The notes under the pieces are model-generated. The model did no database searches. It had not been told where the DNA came from and saw only the letters and a list, made by a program, of their open reading frames with translations. This document shows positions 29,423 to 40,663 of a stretch of 64,000 nucleotides of DNA, piece after piece. Location of the stretch: the NCBI RefSeq assembly GCF_000297495.1, contig NZ_ALWX01000023.1, positions 1 to 64,000 of the forward strand, in the 5' to 3' direction. The stretch is from Janibacter hoylei PVAS-1. GTDB taxonomy: Bacteria > Actinomycetota > Actinomycetes > Actinomycetales > Dermatophilaceae. The translations under genes were made by a program, and so were the position numbers. Position 1 is the first letter of the stretch. Every line of letters begins with the position of its first letter.

Positions 29423-29445
29423 GGTATCTGCCAGCACCAGCCCGG

Positions 29446-29501
29446 CGTCGTTGGTGTCGCCTGGTCCCCCTGCTCCGGGCCACCAGGTGACATCAACGAC
29501 G
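29446..29501. terminator. Bidirectional terminator
   Basis: A long imperfect inverted repeat, CGTCGTTGGTGTCGCCTGGT (29446-29465) against ACCAGGTGACATCAACGACG (29482-29501), lies between convergent genes and can end both the protease and the amidohydrolase transcripts. Confidence 0.75.
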
Positions 29502-31013
29502 TCAGGCGGAGTGGGTCAGGCGCCCGCCGACGAATGTCGCGAGCACCCGTGTCGCTCGAAGGTGCGCGGCCTGCTCGGCGGTGCCGGACAGACCTGAGGG
29601 GCACGGATCCTCGGCGAGGAGCACGACGTCGGCCGGGGCCCCGACGGCGAGCTGGGTGACCCCGTCGGTCGAGGCGAGCAGCGCCTCGCGGGGCGTGATC
29701 GCCTGCTCCGGCGCCCACGGCTCGCGCTCGTCGGCACTGCGGTGGACCGCCGCCGACATCGCGAGCCACGGGTCGAGCGGGGAGACCGGCGCATCCGACC
29801 CCAGTCGAAGGGGGATCCCCGCCTGCGTCATCGACCGCAGGGCGAAGCACCGCTCCAGCCGGTCGGGCCACAGGGCTTCGGTCGAGTCCCGGTCGTCGAG
29901 CAGGTGCGCGGGTTGGACGCTCGCGACCAGCCCCAGGTCGGCGAAGCGCTGCAGCGCCTCCATCCGCACCAGCTGTGCGTGCTCGATCGTGCCGCGTGCG
30001 CCGCTCGCGGCGTAGGCGTCGAGGGCGTCGAGCAGCGCCTGGTCGCCGATCGCGTGGACCGCGCCGTCGAGGCCGTGCGCGTGGGCGCGCCGCAGCAGCC
30101 CGGTGAGCTCCTCGGGACCGACAGTGCTCTTGCCGTGAGGGTCGCCGAGGTCGTCGTCGGTGACGAAGGGCTCGCAGCACCAGGCTGTGCGCGTGTTGAG
30201 CGAGCCGTCGGTGATGACCTTGAGCGGGCCCATGGTCACCAGGCCGGTCTCGTCCAGCACGTCGCCGGTGCGCACCCCGGCGGCGATCGTGTCGTCGAGC
30301 CCCTCGGGGTAGGTCGCTGGCCGGACGCGCAGCAGGTCGAGGCCTGCGGCGGTGCGCTGCGGCCACTCGAGGCGCCCCGCCTCGAACTCCATGTCGGCAA
30401 CGCCGACGACCCCCTTCGCCGCAGCAGCCCGCATCGCGGACTCGAGGCTGCCGCGCACGACGGCCGGGTCCTCCGGCAGGTCGGCCAGCCGCTGGTAGAT
30501 GGGGAACCACTCGTCCTCGTCGAGGTGGCCCTCGTGCACCGGCAGGCCCAGCGCGCGGAAGGCGGCGCTGCTCAGCCAGCCCGCGTGGCAGTCGCCGCTG
30601 ATGAGGACGACCGGCCGGTCGCCGGCGACGGCGTCGAGCTCGGCGGTGCTCGGCAGCCGGTCCCAGCCGGCCACCCGCCAGCCGAAACCCTGCACGACGG
30701 TCCCGGGCGCCGGCCGCTCCACGTCGAGGTGACGCGCGACCCTGGCCGTGACCTCCTCGGGGCTCGCGGTGTCGGCGACGTCGACCCGCCGGCTCATCGC
30801 CGCCCACTGGCCGAAGTGCACGTGCGCGTCCCACAGGCCCGGGACCGCGAGCGCCCCGCCGGCGTCGTGGACCTCTGCCCCCGCGGTCGTGAGGTGCTCG
30901 CCGATCTCGGCGATCCCCCCTTCGCGCAGCCGCAGGTCCACCGGTGCAGCGCCGGGTCGCAGGCGGGCGCCACGGATCAGCGCGTGCGGGGCGAAGGGGG
31001 CCATGCTGGGCAC
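29502..31013 (-). CDS. Amidohydrolase 3 family (YtcJ-like) protein
   Basis: A metal-dependent hydrolase of 503 aa. The metal-binding DAHVHFGQW is near 62-70, later ligands lie in VHAIGD and EHAQL, and the final Asp is in GSDAPVSPLDP. The composite beta-sandwich of the family is formed by its ends (IRGARLRPG and FVGGRLTHS). It is cytoplasmic, with no signal peptide. Family members hydrolyse C-N bonds of varied, mostly unknown substrates. It is divergent from the nucleosidase gene across only 23 nt. Confidence 0.88.
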   Translation of the reverse strand: MPSMAPFAPHALIRGARLRPGAAPVDLRLREGGIAEIGEHLTTAGAEVHDAGGALAVPGLWDAHVHFGQWAAMSRRVDVADTASPEEVTARVARHLDVERPAPGTVVQGFGWRVAGWDRLPSTAELDAVAGDRPVVLISGDCHAGWLSSAAFRALGLPVHEGHLDEDEWFPIYQRLADLPEDPAVVRGSLESAMRAAAAKGVVGVADMEFEAGRLEWPQRTAAGLDLLRVRPATYPEGLDDTIAAGVRTGDVLDETGLVTMGPLKVITDGSLNTRTAWCCEPFVTDDDLGDPHGKSTVGPEELTGLLRRAHAHGLDGAVHAIGDQALLDALDAYAASGARGTIEHAQLVRMEALQRFADLGLVASVQPAHLLDDRDSTEALWPDRLERCFALRSMTQAGIPLRLGSDAPVSPLDPWLAMSAAVHRSADEREPWAPEQAITPREALLASTDGVTQLAVGAPADVVLLAEDPCPSGLSGTAEQAAHLRATRVLATFVGGRLTHSA

Positions 31014-31036
31014 GATACGACGGATACGGTGACGCC

Positions 31037-31591
31037 ATGCACCTGCTCGTCGTCGCCGCCATCGAGGCCGAGGCCGCCCACGTCCCCGACGGGCTGGAGG
31101 TCCTCGTCACGGGGGTCGGCAAGTCGCTCGCCGCGGTGCAGGTGACGCGGGCGATCTGCGAGCACCCGCGGCGCGACGAGCTCGTCGTCGTCAACATCGG
31201 CACGGCCGGCGCCCTGCGCGACGACGTCACCGGCCTGCACGAGATCGGGACGGCCATCAACCACGACCTGTCGGCCGAGCCGATCCGCCAGCTCGGTCTC
31301 GACCCCCGCGAGGTCGTCGAGCTGCCCGGCGGCCACGCGACGGTGCTGGCGAGCGGAGATCTCTTCGTCACCGACCCGGTCGTGCGGTCCGCGCTCGCCC
31401 AGCGCGCCCACCTCGTCGACATGGAGGGCTACGCCATCGCCCTCGCGTGCACCGAGCTCGGCGTGCCCGTGCACCTCGTGAAGGTCGTGAGCGACAACGC
31501 CGACGAGACCGCGCACGACTGGTCCGCGGCGGTCGACGGCTGCGCCCGCCTGCTCGGGGACTGGCTGGGCCCCTTCGCCGCCAGGCACTGA
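31037..31591 (+). CDS. Phosphorylase-superfamily nucleosidase (MTA/SAH nucleosidase-like)
   Basis: A 184-residue member of the PNP_UDP_1 fold, shorter than E. coli Mtn (232 aa). Ribose- and base-binding segments are recognisable: VNIGTAGAL, ASGDLFVTD and the hallmark VDMEGYAIA followed by VKVVSDNAD. It probably cleaves adenosyl-type nucleosides to the base and ribose. The start at 31037 fits the conserved LLVVAAIEAEA opening. Confidence 0.82.
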   Translation: MHLLVVAAIEAEAAHVPDGLEVLVTGVGKSLAAVQVTRAICEHPRRDELVVVNIGTAGALRDDVTGLHEIGTAINHDLSAEPIRQLGLDPREVVELPGGHATVLASGDLFVTDPVVRSALAQRAHLVDMEGYAIALACTELGVPVHLVKVVSDNADETAHDWSAAVDGCARLLGDWLGPFAARH

Positions 31592-31592
31592 C

Positions 31593-31607
31593 TGGGAATG
31601 GTTATCG
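31593..31607 (+). promoter_or_regulatory. Possible Zur-like site before the TPR gene
   Basis: TGGGAATGGTTATCG differs from the aztD site TGAGAACGATTATCG by three transitions and lies 23 nt before the TPR-gene start. It is a single weak match; zinc control of the TPR gene is speculative. Confidence 0.3.
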
Positions 31608-31629
31608 ACCGCTCGGGGTTGAGGACGAC

Positions 31630-32046
31630 ATGACCACGACGACGCGCGAGCTGTACGGCTTCGAGCGCTACGAGCGCGCGAAGCACGCCTTCGACGACGG
31701 CCGGTACACCGATGCCGCCCGCGACCTCGAGGACTTCTTCACCGACCTCGCAGCGGCCCGAGCCGAAGGTGCGGACGACCCGGTGGGGCACGGCACCGCC
31801 GAGATGCACCTGATCCTGGCCCGCGCCTACTTCCACTCCGCCCAGCTGGAGCGGGCGGCTGCCGCCGCCCGCGAGGTCATCGCGGCCTGCCCCGACGACG
31901 CCTACGCCCACCTGCTCCTCGGCCGGTCCCTCGAGCGGGCCGGGCACAAGGACGAGGCGCGCGGCCCCCTTCGCCTGGCGGAGCTGCTCGGTGGGTACGG
32001 CACCGGCGGCGGCCCGAGCGCCGAGGTCAGCGACGAGGGGCTCTGA
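31630..32046 (+). CDS. Tetratricopeptide-repeat protein
   Basis: A 138-residue protein with about three TPR-like helix pairs (YERAKHAFDDGRYTDAARDL; LILARAYFHSAQLERAAAAA; AHLLLGRSLERAGHKDEARG). It is a protein-interaction scaffold of unknown partner. It follows the nucleosidase by 38 nt and ends before a strong terminator. The start at MTTTTREL is the first ATG after the nucleosidase. Confidence 0.8.
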   Translation: MTTTTRELYGFERYERAKHAFDDGRYTDAARDLEDFFTDLAAARAEGADDPVGHGTAEMHLILARAYFHSAQLERAAAAAREVIAACPDDAYAHLLLGRSLERAGHKDEARGPLRLAELLGGYGTGGGPSAEVSDEGL

Positions 32047-32070
32047 CCGGCCCGCCCCGCAGCTGAGCAA

Positions 32071-32123
32071 GAGAAACCCCGCCTTCGCAAGAGTTTGATA
32101 CTCCTGCGAAGGCGGGGTTTCTC
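32071..32123. terminator. Strong bidirectional terminator
   Basis: A perfect 19-bp stem, GAGAAACCCCGCCTTCGCA against TGCGAAGGCGGGGTTTCTC, with a 15-nt A/T-rich loop, lies between the convergent TPR gene and fumC. The left arm gives a short TTTCTC run for one direction. Confidence 0.88.
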
Positions 32124-32163
32124 GGGTCACCCGAGAATCCGCGGGCGGGTGGGGCGTCGCCGC

Positions 32164-33564
<1,401 letters not shown>

Positions 33565-33661
33565 GAGGTCAACGCTACTCGGCAGCGAGCGACGCCCCGT
33601 GCAATACCCCGGAAACATCCGGGCAGCAGTGGCGAAACCCTTGCAGCGCACCATCACTCGC

Positions 33662-33871
33662 ATGCAGCGCCACACCCGCCCCGTCCGTCGCCTCACCGCG
33701 CCCGAGCTCGCCCGCCCCGCCGAGGGGCCGCGGATCGTCGCCTACCGGTGCGGCGTGCACGAGACCTTCCGCATCCTGTGGCCGGAGGTCGACGCGCCCC
33801 TGGTCCACCCGTGCCCGGAGTGCGCGGGCGCCTCCCTTCGCCTCATCGGCACCCGTCCCGACGCCGCCTGA
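33662..33871 (+). CDS. Small zinc-ribbon-like hypothetical protein
   Basis: A 69-residue protein starting at MQRHTRP. One Cys in VAYRCGVHE and a CPEC pair near residue 50 could make a partial metal site (CxxH...CPEC). There is no membrane segment. It lies between fumC (divergent) and the convergent LOG gene. No function can be given. Confidence 0.55.
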   Translation: MQRHTRPVRRLTAPELARPAEGPRIVAYRCGVHETFRILWPEVDAPLVHPCPECAGASLRLIGTRPDAA

Positions 33872-33880
33872 CGAAGGGGG

Positions 33881-34456
33881 TCAGGTCACCGCCCGCAGCA
33901 GCCGGGTGCCAGAGCCGCGGGCCTCGAGGCCGGCGAGCGCGGCATCGAGGTCGGGCGCGACGACGACGTCGTCGAGGCTCGCCTGCGACATGAAGCCGGC
34001 CTGCGAGATGCCGCGGAGGGACTCGAGCAGCGGGGTCCAGAAGCCGTCGGCGTCGAGGAAGCCGACCGGCTTGTCGAGCAGGCCGATCTGCCGCCAGGTC
34101 CACACCTCGAAGACCTCCTCGAGCGTGCCCATGCCGCCCGGCAGCGCGAGGAAGGCGCTCGTCAGGTCAGCCATGAGGGCCTTGCGCTCGTGCATCGTCT
34201 CGACGACGTGCACCTCGGTGAGGTCGTCGCGGCCCCACTCCCGCTCGATCATGAAGGAGGGGATCACGCCGATGACCTCGCCCCCTGCGTCGAGCGCACC
34301 CTGGGCCACGGCGCCCATGAGGCCACCGCCGCCCGCGCCGTAGACCAGGCCGATCTCCCGGCGGGCCAGCTCGGCCCCGACGTCGTGCGCGAAGTCCACC
34401 CAGCGAGGGTCGGTGCCGGGGGTCGAGCCGCAGAAGACGGTGAGGCGCGTGATCAC
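33881..34456 (-). CDS. LOG-family phosphoribohydrolase (TIGR00730)
   Basis: A 191-residue Rossmann-like protein of the LOG (lonely guy) family, whose members release bases from nucleotide 5'-monophosphates, including cytokinin ribotides. The signature PGGMGTLEE is at 106-114, with the upstream R91-K92 pair in MHERKALM. The GTG at 34456 is the likely start; the longer frame would read into the tandem repeats. Confidence 0.9.
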   Translation of the reverse strand: MITRLTVFCGSTPGTDPRWVDFAHDVGAELARREIGLVYGAGGGGLMGAVAQGALDAGGEVIGVIPSFMIEREWGRDDLTEVHVVETMHERKALMADLTSAFLALPGGMGTLEEVFEVWTWRQIGLLDKPVGFLDADGFWTPLLESLRGISQAGFMSQASLDDVVVAPDLDAALAGLEARGSGTRLLRAVT

Positions 34457-34470
34457 GGGTCGACGATAGA

Positions 34471-34613
34471 GCCCTTCGAGACGCTTGCAGAGCAAGCTCC
34501 TCAGGGACCGGGGGTTGGCGGCCCTTCGAGACGCTTGCAGAGCAAGCTCCTCAGGGACCGGGGGTTGGCGGCCCTTCGAGACGCTTGCAGAGCAAGCTCC
34601 TCAGGGACCGGGG
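34471..34613. repeat. Perfect 50-bp tandem array of the CCTTCGAGAC family
   Basis: Units start at 34471, 34521 and 34571, the third cut at 43 nt. Each begins GCCCTTCGAGAC, has the hairpin GCTTGCagaGCAAGC, then CTCAGGGACCGG and the filler GGGTTGGCG. Copies are identical, so the expansion is recent. The array fills the gap between the LOG gene and the MFS start, only 20 nt from its ATG, where the hairpins could affect expression. Confidence 0.92.
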
Positions 34614-34632
34614 CAGACGACAGACTGGGGGC

Positions 34633-35977
34633 ATGTGGCAGCCACTGACGCGCGGGCAGCGCGGGTACCTCCTCGCGAGCCTGACCCTGGCCAACGTCGT
34701 CAACTTCTACGACCGGACGATCCCGGCCGTCATCGTCGAACCGCTCAAGGAGGAGTTCGGCCTCACCGACACGATGGTCGGCGTGCTCGGCGGGTCCTTC
34801 ACCGTCGTCTACGCCATCGCCGGCGTGCTCCTCGGTCGGCTCGCCGACCGGGTCCCGCGTCGCTACGTCATGGCGGCCGGACTCGTCGTGTGGAGCCTCT
34901 TCACCGGGGCGAGCGGGCTCGTGCAGGGCTTCCTCTTCCTCTTCCTCTTCCGCCTGGGTGTCGGCATCGGCGAGGCGAGCTACGGCCCGGCGTCCAATGC
35001 GCTGATCTGCGACGTCTACGCGCCGAAGCGCCGAAGCCGCGCCATCAGCATCGTCTCACTCGGGATCCCCGTGGGCCTGCTCCTCGCCTTCCTCACCGTC
35101 GGCGTGCTCGTCGAGGCCACGGGGACGTGGCGGGCTCCCTTCGTCATCGCGGCGGTACCCGGCCTGCTCCTCGCGATCGCCGTCCTCTTCGTCAAGGAAC
35201 CGGCCCGCGGAGCCACCGACACCGTCGAGCTGCGCGCGCAGGAGCAGGAGCGGCACCCCTATCGCGCGGTGCTGCGTATCCGCACGATCACCTGGCTCAT
35301 GGTCGCCGGCATCGGGCTGCAGATCCCGACGTACGGCGTCGCGACCTTCGTCGTGCCGCTGCTCCAGCGCTACTTCGGCCTGTCGATCGGGTCGGCGTCC
35401 ATCGGCGCCGGCGCGATCCTCGGGCTCGCGGGCATCGTCGGGCTGCTGCTCGGCGGGCGCCTGGCCGACCGGGCCTCCGACCGACACCCCGCGGGTCGAC
35501 TCGTCGTCGCCGCAGCCGGCTTCGCCGCCGCAATCCCCCCTGACGCTCGCCGCCCTGCTGCTCGGCCCCGGGAGCGCCGCGGCCTTCGTCGCGCTCTTCG
35601 CCGTCGGGTGGACGGGCACCCAGTTCCTCTCCGCGGCAGCATCACCCGCGATCGCCGACGTCACCCCACCCCAGCTGCGGGCCACCGCGATCGCGGTCTA
35701 CTTCGCCTCCTTCAACCTCGTCGGCGCGACGATCGGGCCGATCCTCGTCGGCGCCCTCTCGGACGGCCTCGCCACACCGGTCGACGGCCTGGCCGCCGAT
35801 GCCGTCGGCCTGCACCGCGCACTGCTCACGGTGATCCCGATCGGCCTGGCGATCGCCGTGCTCGGTGCGTGGCGGGCCAGCCGGGCGCTGCCCCACGACC
35901 GCGAGGCGATGACGCCCTTCGAGACGGCTCGTCCCTCGCCTCCTCAGGGACCGGGCCCTGTCACCCCCGCAGCGTGA
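34633..35977 (+). CDS. MFS transporter (spinster-like), frameshifted
   Basis: Membrane transporter of the major facilitator superfamily. It starts at MWQPLTRGQRG and continues NFYDRTIPAVIVEPL with the loop 2-3 motif GRLADRVPRR, typical of the spinster-like/aromatic-acid group. The frame is intact for about 301 codons, then breaks at a C6 run (35535-35540). Skipping one C restores LTLAALLLGPGSAAAFVALF and the remaining transmembrane helices (for example YFASFNLVGATIGPILVGAL), giving about 447 aa in all. The restored C-terminus ends in residues encoded by a palindromic repeat (FETARPSPPQGPG) and overlaps the convergent TetR gene by 17 nt. It is either a real mutation or a sequencing error. Confidence 0.85.
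35915..35955. repeat. CCTTCGAGAC-family repeat forming the MFS C-terminus
   Basis: CCCTTCGAGAC, core GGCTCGtccCTCGCC, then CTCCTCAGGGACCGGG. It lies inside the restored MFS reading frame and encodes its last residues. Confidence 0.85.
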
Positions 35978-36560
35978 CCGCGGCCAGCAGGCGGGTGAGC
36001 CGCTGCGCCATTTGCTCTGCGGTGTGGTCGTCGTGCTCCTGCCACCACGCGACCGCGGCCTCGACGATCGACTCCCAGATGCGGTCGAGCAGGTCGTGGT
36101 CGAGCGGGTCGGTCAGGCCTGCCGCCTCGAGGACGTCGCGGGTGCCGGCGGCCCCCATGAGGTGCAGCTGCTCGCGGTAGCCCTCGGCGAGCTCGGCCGC
36201 CCCCGACCCCGCGGGCAGGGTCTCGTCCTTGACGAGGGCCCAGGCGTACCGGTGCTCGGCCATCGCCGAGAAGATCGCGGTGAAGGTGTCGACGGCGCGC
36301 TCCCCGGGGTCGGTCGCCGTCTGGGCCTGCGCGATCGTGGCGACGAGGCGCGGCCCGACCTCCTCGAGGCAGGCCAGCGCGAGGTCGGCCTTGGAGCCGA
36401 AGACGTTGTGCACCATCGCCTTGGAGACCCCGGCGCGTGCGGCGACGTCGGCCATCGAGGCGCGCGCGTAGCCCTGGCTGCCGAGCTCCTCGACCGCCTC
36501 GTGCACGAGCTGCCGCCTGCGCTCGGCGCGGGCGACGCCCTTCGTCCCGATCGTGCTCAC
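35961..36560 (-). CDS. TetR-family transcriptional regulator
   Basis: A 199-residue repressor-type protein starting at the GTG 36560, which has AGGAGG a few nt upstream; the ATG at 36587 has no such site. The N-terminal helix-turn-helix reads ASMADVAARAGVSKAMVHNV followed by FGSKADLALACLEE. The C-terminal ligand domain is helical. It is divergent from the fatty-acid hydroxylase gene, with a perfect operator between them, so it probably controls itself and that enzyme. Confidence 0.93.
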   Translation of the reverse strand: MSTIGTKGVARAERRRQLVHEAVEELGSQGYARASMADVAARAGVSKAMVHNVFGSKADLALACLEEVGPRLVATIAQAQTATDPGERAVDTFTAIFSAMAEHRYAWALVKDETLPAGSGAAELAEGYREQLHLMGAAGTRDVLEAAGLTDPLDHDLLDRIWESIVEAAVAWWQEHDDHTAEQMAQRLTRLLAAVTLRG

Positions 36561-36601
36561 GGGGCCTCCTCCTGTGATCGGGCACATCTTGTCAGGCGCG
36601 C

Positions 36602-36623
36602 TAACTGACCCTATGGTCAGTTA
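36602..36623. promoter_or_regulatory. TetR operator
   Basis: TAACTGACC, 4-nt spacer CTAT, GGTCAGTTA: a perfect 9-bp inverted repeat midway between the divergent TetR and hydroxylase genes. TGACC...GGTCA with an A/T flank is typical of TetR sites. Confidence 0.85.
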
Positions 36624-36649
36624 CGTTCGCCCACGGCAAAGGAGCCCCC

Positions 36650-37813
<1,164 letters not shown>

Positions 37814-37867
37814 GCCGGCAGGTCGGTCGACGGGGCGGGCGCTCGTGGAGCCCCACCGAACCGCAAC

Positions 37868-38623
37868 TCAGTAGTACACGGCGAGCGGGCCGCGCGGCCC
37901 GTCGACCACCTGGACCGCGGTGTCGAAGACGCGGGTGAGCACCTCGTCGGTCATGATCTGCTCCGGCGGGCCGAACTCGACGACCCGCCCGTCCTTGACT
38001 GCGCAGATCCGGTCGGCGTAGTGGCCGGCGAAGTTGATGTCGTGGAGCACGACGATGATCGTGCGGCCGAGCTCGGTGGCCGCCCGGCGCAGGTGCCGCA
38101 TCATGTGCACCGAGTGCTGCATGTCGAGGTTGTTGAGCGGCTCGTCGAGCAGCACGTAGTCGGTGTCCTGGGCGAGCACCATCGCGACGTACGCCCGCTG
38201 CCGCTGCCCTCCGGAGAGCTGGTCGAGGTAGCGCCCCTCGAGCGCGGTGAGGTCGAGGAAGTCGATCGAGCGGGAGATGACCTCCTCGTCCTGCACGGTC
38301 AGCCGCCCCTGCGAGTGGGGGAAGCGGCCGAAGCCGACGAGCTGGCGCACGGTGAGCCGGGTGATGAAGTGGTTTTCCTGGCGCAGGATCGAGACGATCT
38401 TGGCCAGGTCCTTGGACTTCGTACTCGCGACGTCGTAGCCGGCGATCTCGATGACGCCCTCGTCGATGTCGAGCAGCCGGCCGACCATCGTCAGCAGCGT
38501 CGACTTGCCCGCGCCGTTGGGCCCGACGAGCGCGGTCACCCCGCCCGCCGGGATCTCGAGGTCGACCGGACCGATCGTCACCTCGCTGCCATAGGTCTTG
38601 CGCACATCGGTCAGGGTGATCAC
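37868..38623 (-). CDS. Siderophore ABC transporter ATP-binding protein
   Basis: A 251-residue ATPase. Walker A GPNGAGKST (about 34-42), signature LSGGQRQR, Walker B DYVLLDEPLNNLD, and H-loop VLHDINF. It belongs to the FepC/FecE iron-siderophore group. The GTG start overlaps the upstream permease stop as GTGA. It is the last gene of a four-gene importer unit. Confidence 0.94.
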   Translation of the reverse strand: MITLTDVRKTYGSEVTIGPVDLEIPAGGVTALVGPNGAGKSTLLTMVGRLLDIDEGVIEIAGYDVASTKSKDLAKIVSILRQENHFITRLTVRQLVGFGRFPHSQGRLTVQDEEVISRSIDFLDLTALEGRYLDQLSGGQRQRAYVAMVLAQDTDYVLLDEPLNNLDMQHSVHMMRHLRRAATELGRTIIVVLHDINFAGHYADRICAVKDGRVVEFGPPEQIMTDEVLTRVFDTAVQVVDGPRGPLAVYY

Positions 38624-39687
38624 AGGCGCCCCTTCTTGAGGATGACGAGGAGGAAGACCGACCCGCCGACGAGCTCGATGATGATCGAGACGACGCCTTG
38701 GGCGTAGAAGACGTGCTTCATGACGACGTAGGCGCCGCAGAGCACGACGAAGCCGGTGAGCACCGCGACCGGGAAGATCCGCCGGTGGTCGTGGGTGTCG
38801 GCGAACTGGTAGGCGAGGGTCGCGACGAGGAACCCGAGGAAGGTCATCGGCCCGACGAGCGCGGTCGAGACGGCCATCAGCACCGAGACGAGGAAGAGCG
38901 TCACCATGAGCTCGCGCCGGTGGTCCAGCCCGAGGTTGGTCGCCGCGTCTCGGCCGAGGGCGACGACGTCGAGCCGGCGGGCCCGCCACCACAGCAGTCC
39001 CGCCGCGGCCAGGCACAGCGGGATCGCGATGGGGAAGTACATCGGGTCGGCGTTGGTCATGGAGCCGAACATCCGTGCGGTGAGCACGTCGAACTCGCTC
39101 GGCGTGAGCATCCGCCGCATGAAGGAGGAGACCGACGCGAGCCCACCGCCGATGACGATGCCGATGAGCAGCATGATCTGCACGTTGGCATAGCGCCCCG
39201 ACAGCAGCCACCCGTAGAGCGCCAGCGAGAGCCCGACCATGAGCGCGATCTGCAGGACGAACTGCGGCAGCCCGGTGAGCATGCCGAGCCCGGACACGCC
39301 GAGGAAGTACACGGCCGCGGTCTGCACGGCGACGAAGAGCGACTCGAAGCCCATGATCGACGGCGTGATGATCCGGTTGTTGGTCACCGTCTGGAAGCTC
39401 ACCGTCGCCATCGCCTGGCAGACCGCGACCACCGCCATCGCGACGAGCGAGCTGCCCCGCATCTGCGCAACGAGCCAGAACCCCTCGCTGCCGACCGGCA
39501 TCGGGTTGTCCACCGCGAGGTGGGCGAAGCCCAGGCCGACGGCCAGCACGAGCAGGCCGACGAGCACGACCCGGTAGCGCCGGCGGGAGCGGGCGGTGGG
39601 AAGGGGGCCGGACTCGCGTGCTCCGCCGGTCGCCACGGGTGCGGTGAGCGGCGGGGTGGTGCGCGGCTGCGCGGGTGCCTCAGCCAC
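38620..39687 (-). CDS. FecCD-type iron-siderophore permease
   Basis: A 355-residue membrane permease of the BtuC/FecCD family with about nine transmembrane helices. The conserved MTFLGFLVATLAYQF region and the coupling segment (LGRDAATNLGLDHRRELM) that contacts the ATPase are present. A 35-residue Pro/Ala/Thr-rich cytoplasmic N-terminus precedes the first helix. It overlaps the first permease by 8 nt and the ATPase by 4 nt. Confidence 0.93.
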   Translation of the reverse strand: MAEAPAQPRTTPPLTAPVATGGARESGPLPTARSRRRYRVVLVGLLVLAVGLGFAHLAVDNPMPVGSEGFWLVAQMRGSSLVAMAVVAVCQAMATVSFQTVTNNRIITPSIMGFESLFVAVQTAAVYFLGVSGLGMLTGLPQFVLQIALMVGLSLALYGWLLSGRYANVQIMLLIGIVIGGGLASVSSFMRRMLTPSEFDVLTARMFGSMTNADPMYFPIAIPLCLAAAGLLWWRARRLDVVALGRDAATNLGLDHRRELMVTLFLVSVLMAVSTALVGPMTFLGFLVATLAYQFADTHDHRRIFPVAVLTGFVVLCGAYVVMKHVFYAQGVVSIIIELVGGSVFLLVILKKGRL

Positions 39688-40663
39688 GACGACGCTGCCG
39701 CAGGAGGAGGACGATGAAGACGACCGCGCCGACGACGCCGAGGATGAGCGATACGGGCACCTCGAAGGGGGCGATGATCGTGCGCCCGACGAGGTCGCAG
39801 ACGGTGACGATGGCGATGCCTAGCAGGCAGACCCACGGCAGGTTGCTGCGCAGGTCGTCGCCGCGCCACATCGAGATGATGTTGGGGACGATGAGCCCGA
39901 GGAAGGGCAGGTTGCCGACGACGACCGTGACGACCCCGGTCGCGACGGCGACGAGGACCGTGCCGATGAGGACGACCTGGTTGTAGTTGAGCCCGACATT
40001 CGTCGAGATCTCCTCGCCGAGGCCGGCGACGGTGAAGCGGTCCGCGACGACGAAGATCGCGATCGCGACGAGGGCGACGATCCACAGCACCTCGTACTGG
40101 CCGCGCAGGACCGAGGTGAAGCTGCCGGCGAACCAGATCCCGAGGTTCTGCAGCATGTCGGTCTGCAGCGCGATGAAGGTCGAGACTGACCCGACGACGG
40201 CGCCGAGCATGATCCCCACGATCGGGACGATGAGCGAGGACCGGAGGGTCACCCTTCGCAGGAAGAGGAAGAAGACCATCGTGCCGATGAAGGCTGCGAT
40301 GATCGCCCCGATCATCCGCTCGAGGAGGCTGGCCCCGGGGAAGAGGATCATCACGGTGAGCAGGCCCAGGCCGGCCCACTCGGTCGTGCCGGTCGTCGTC
40401 GGCTCGACGAAGCGGTTCTGGGTCAGCAGCTGCATGACCAGGCCCGACATCGCCATCGCGGCGCCGGCGAGGACGAGGGCGACGGTCCGCGGGATGCGGG
40501 TGATGGCGAACATCTCGCCGCCCCGGTCGCCGTCGAAGATGTCGTACACCCCGGTGAGCAGCGACACGACGAGGAGCCCGCCCACGGCGAGGATGCCGAG
40601 GACGAGCTTCGCGTCGAGGAGGCGCCCCTTGGAGGCGACGCGCTCCGCCGTCGTGGTCGTCAG
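39680..40663 (-). CDS. FecCD-type iron-siderophore permease, probable CTG start
   Basis: A 327-residue permease paired with its neighbour to form the membrane channel. The family core (AITRIPRTVALVLAGAAMA and, late, LPFLGLIVPNIISMWRGDD) is intact. No ATG, GTG or TTG lies upstream of the first transmembrane helix in this frame. The CTG at 40661-40663 overlaps the binding-protein stop as CTGA, the same geometry as the GTGA overlaps elsewhere, and has GGAGGGG about 10 nt upstream. I therefore take CTG as the start. An internal GTG would remove part of helix 1. Confidence 0.88.
   Translation of the reverse strand: MTTTTAERVASKGRLLDAKLVLGILAVGGLLVVSLLTGVYDIFDGDRGGEMFAITRIPRTVALVLAGAAMAMSGLVMQLLTQNRFVEPTTTGTTEWAGLGLLTVMILFPGASLLERMIGAIIAAFIGTMVFFLFLRRVTLRSSLIVPIVGIMLGAVVGSVSTFIALQTDMLQNLGIWFAGSFTSVLRGQYEVLWIVALVAIAIFVVADRFTVAGLGEEISTNVGLNYNQVVLIGTVLVAVATGVVTVVVGNLPFLGLIVPNIISMWRGDDLRSNLPWVCLLGIAIVTVCDLVGRTIIAPFEVPVSLILGVVGAVVFIVLLLRQRRRG

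Noticed and set aside
34471-34613. CRISPR array
   Set aside because: The units are directly abutting identical repeats with no unique spacers, and there are no cas genes.
35535-35540. Programmed ribosomal frameshifting in the MFS gene
   Set aside because: A C6 tract alone, without a stimulatory structure or a conserved slippery heptamer, is better explained by mutation or sequencing error; the same holds for 48496-48501.
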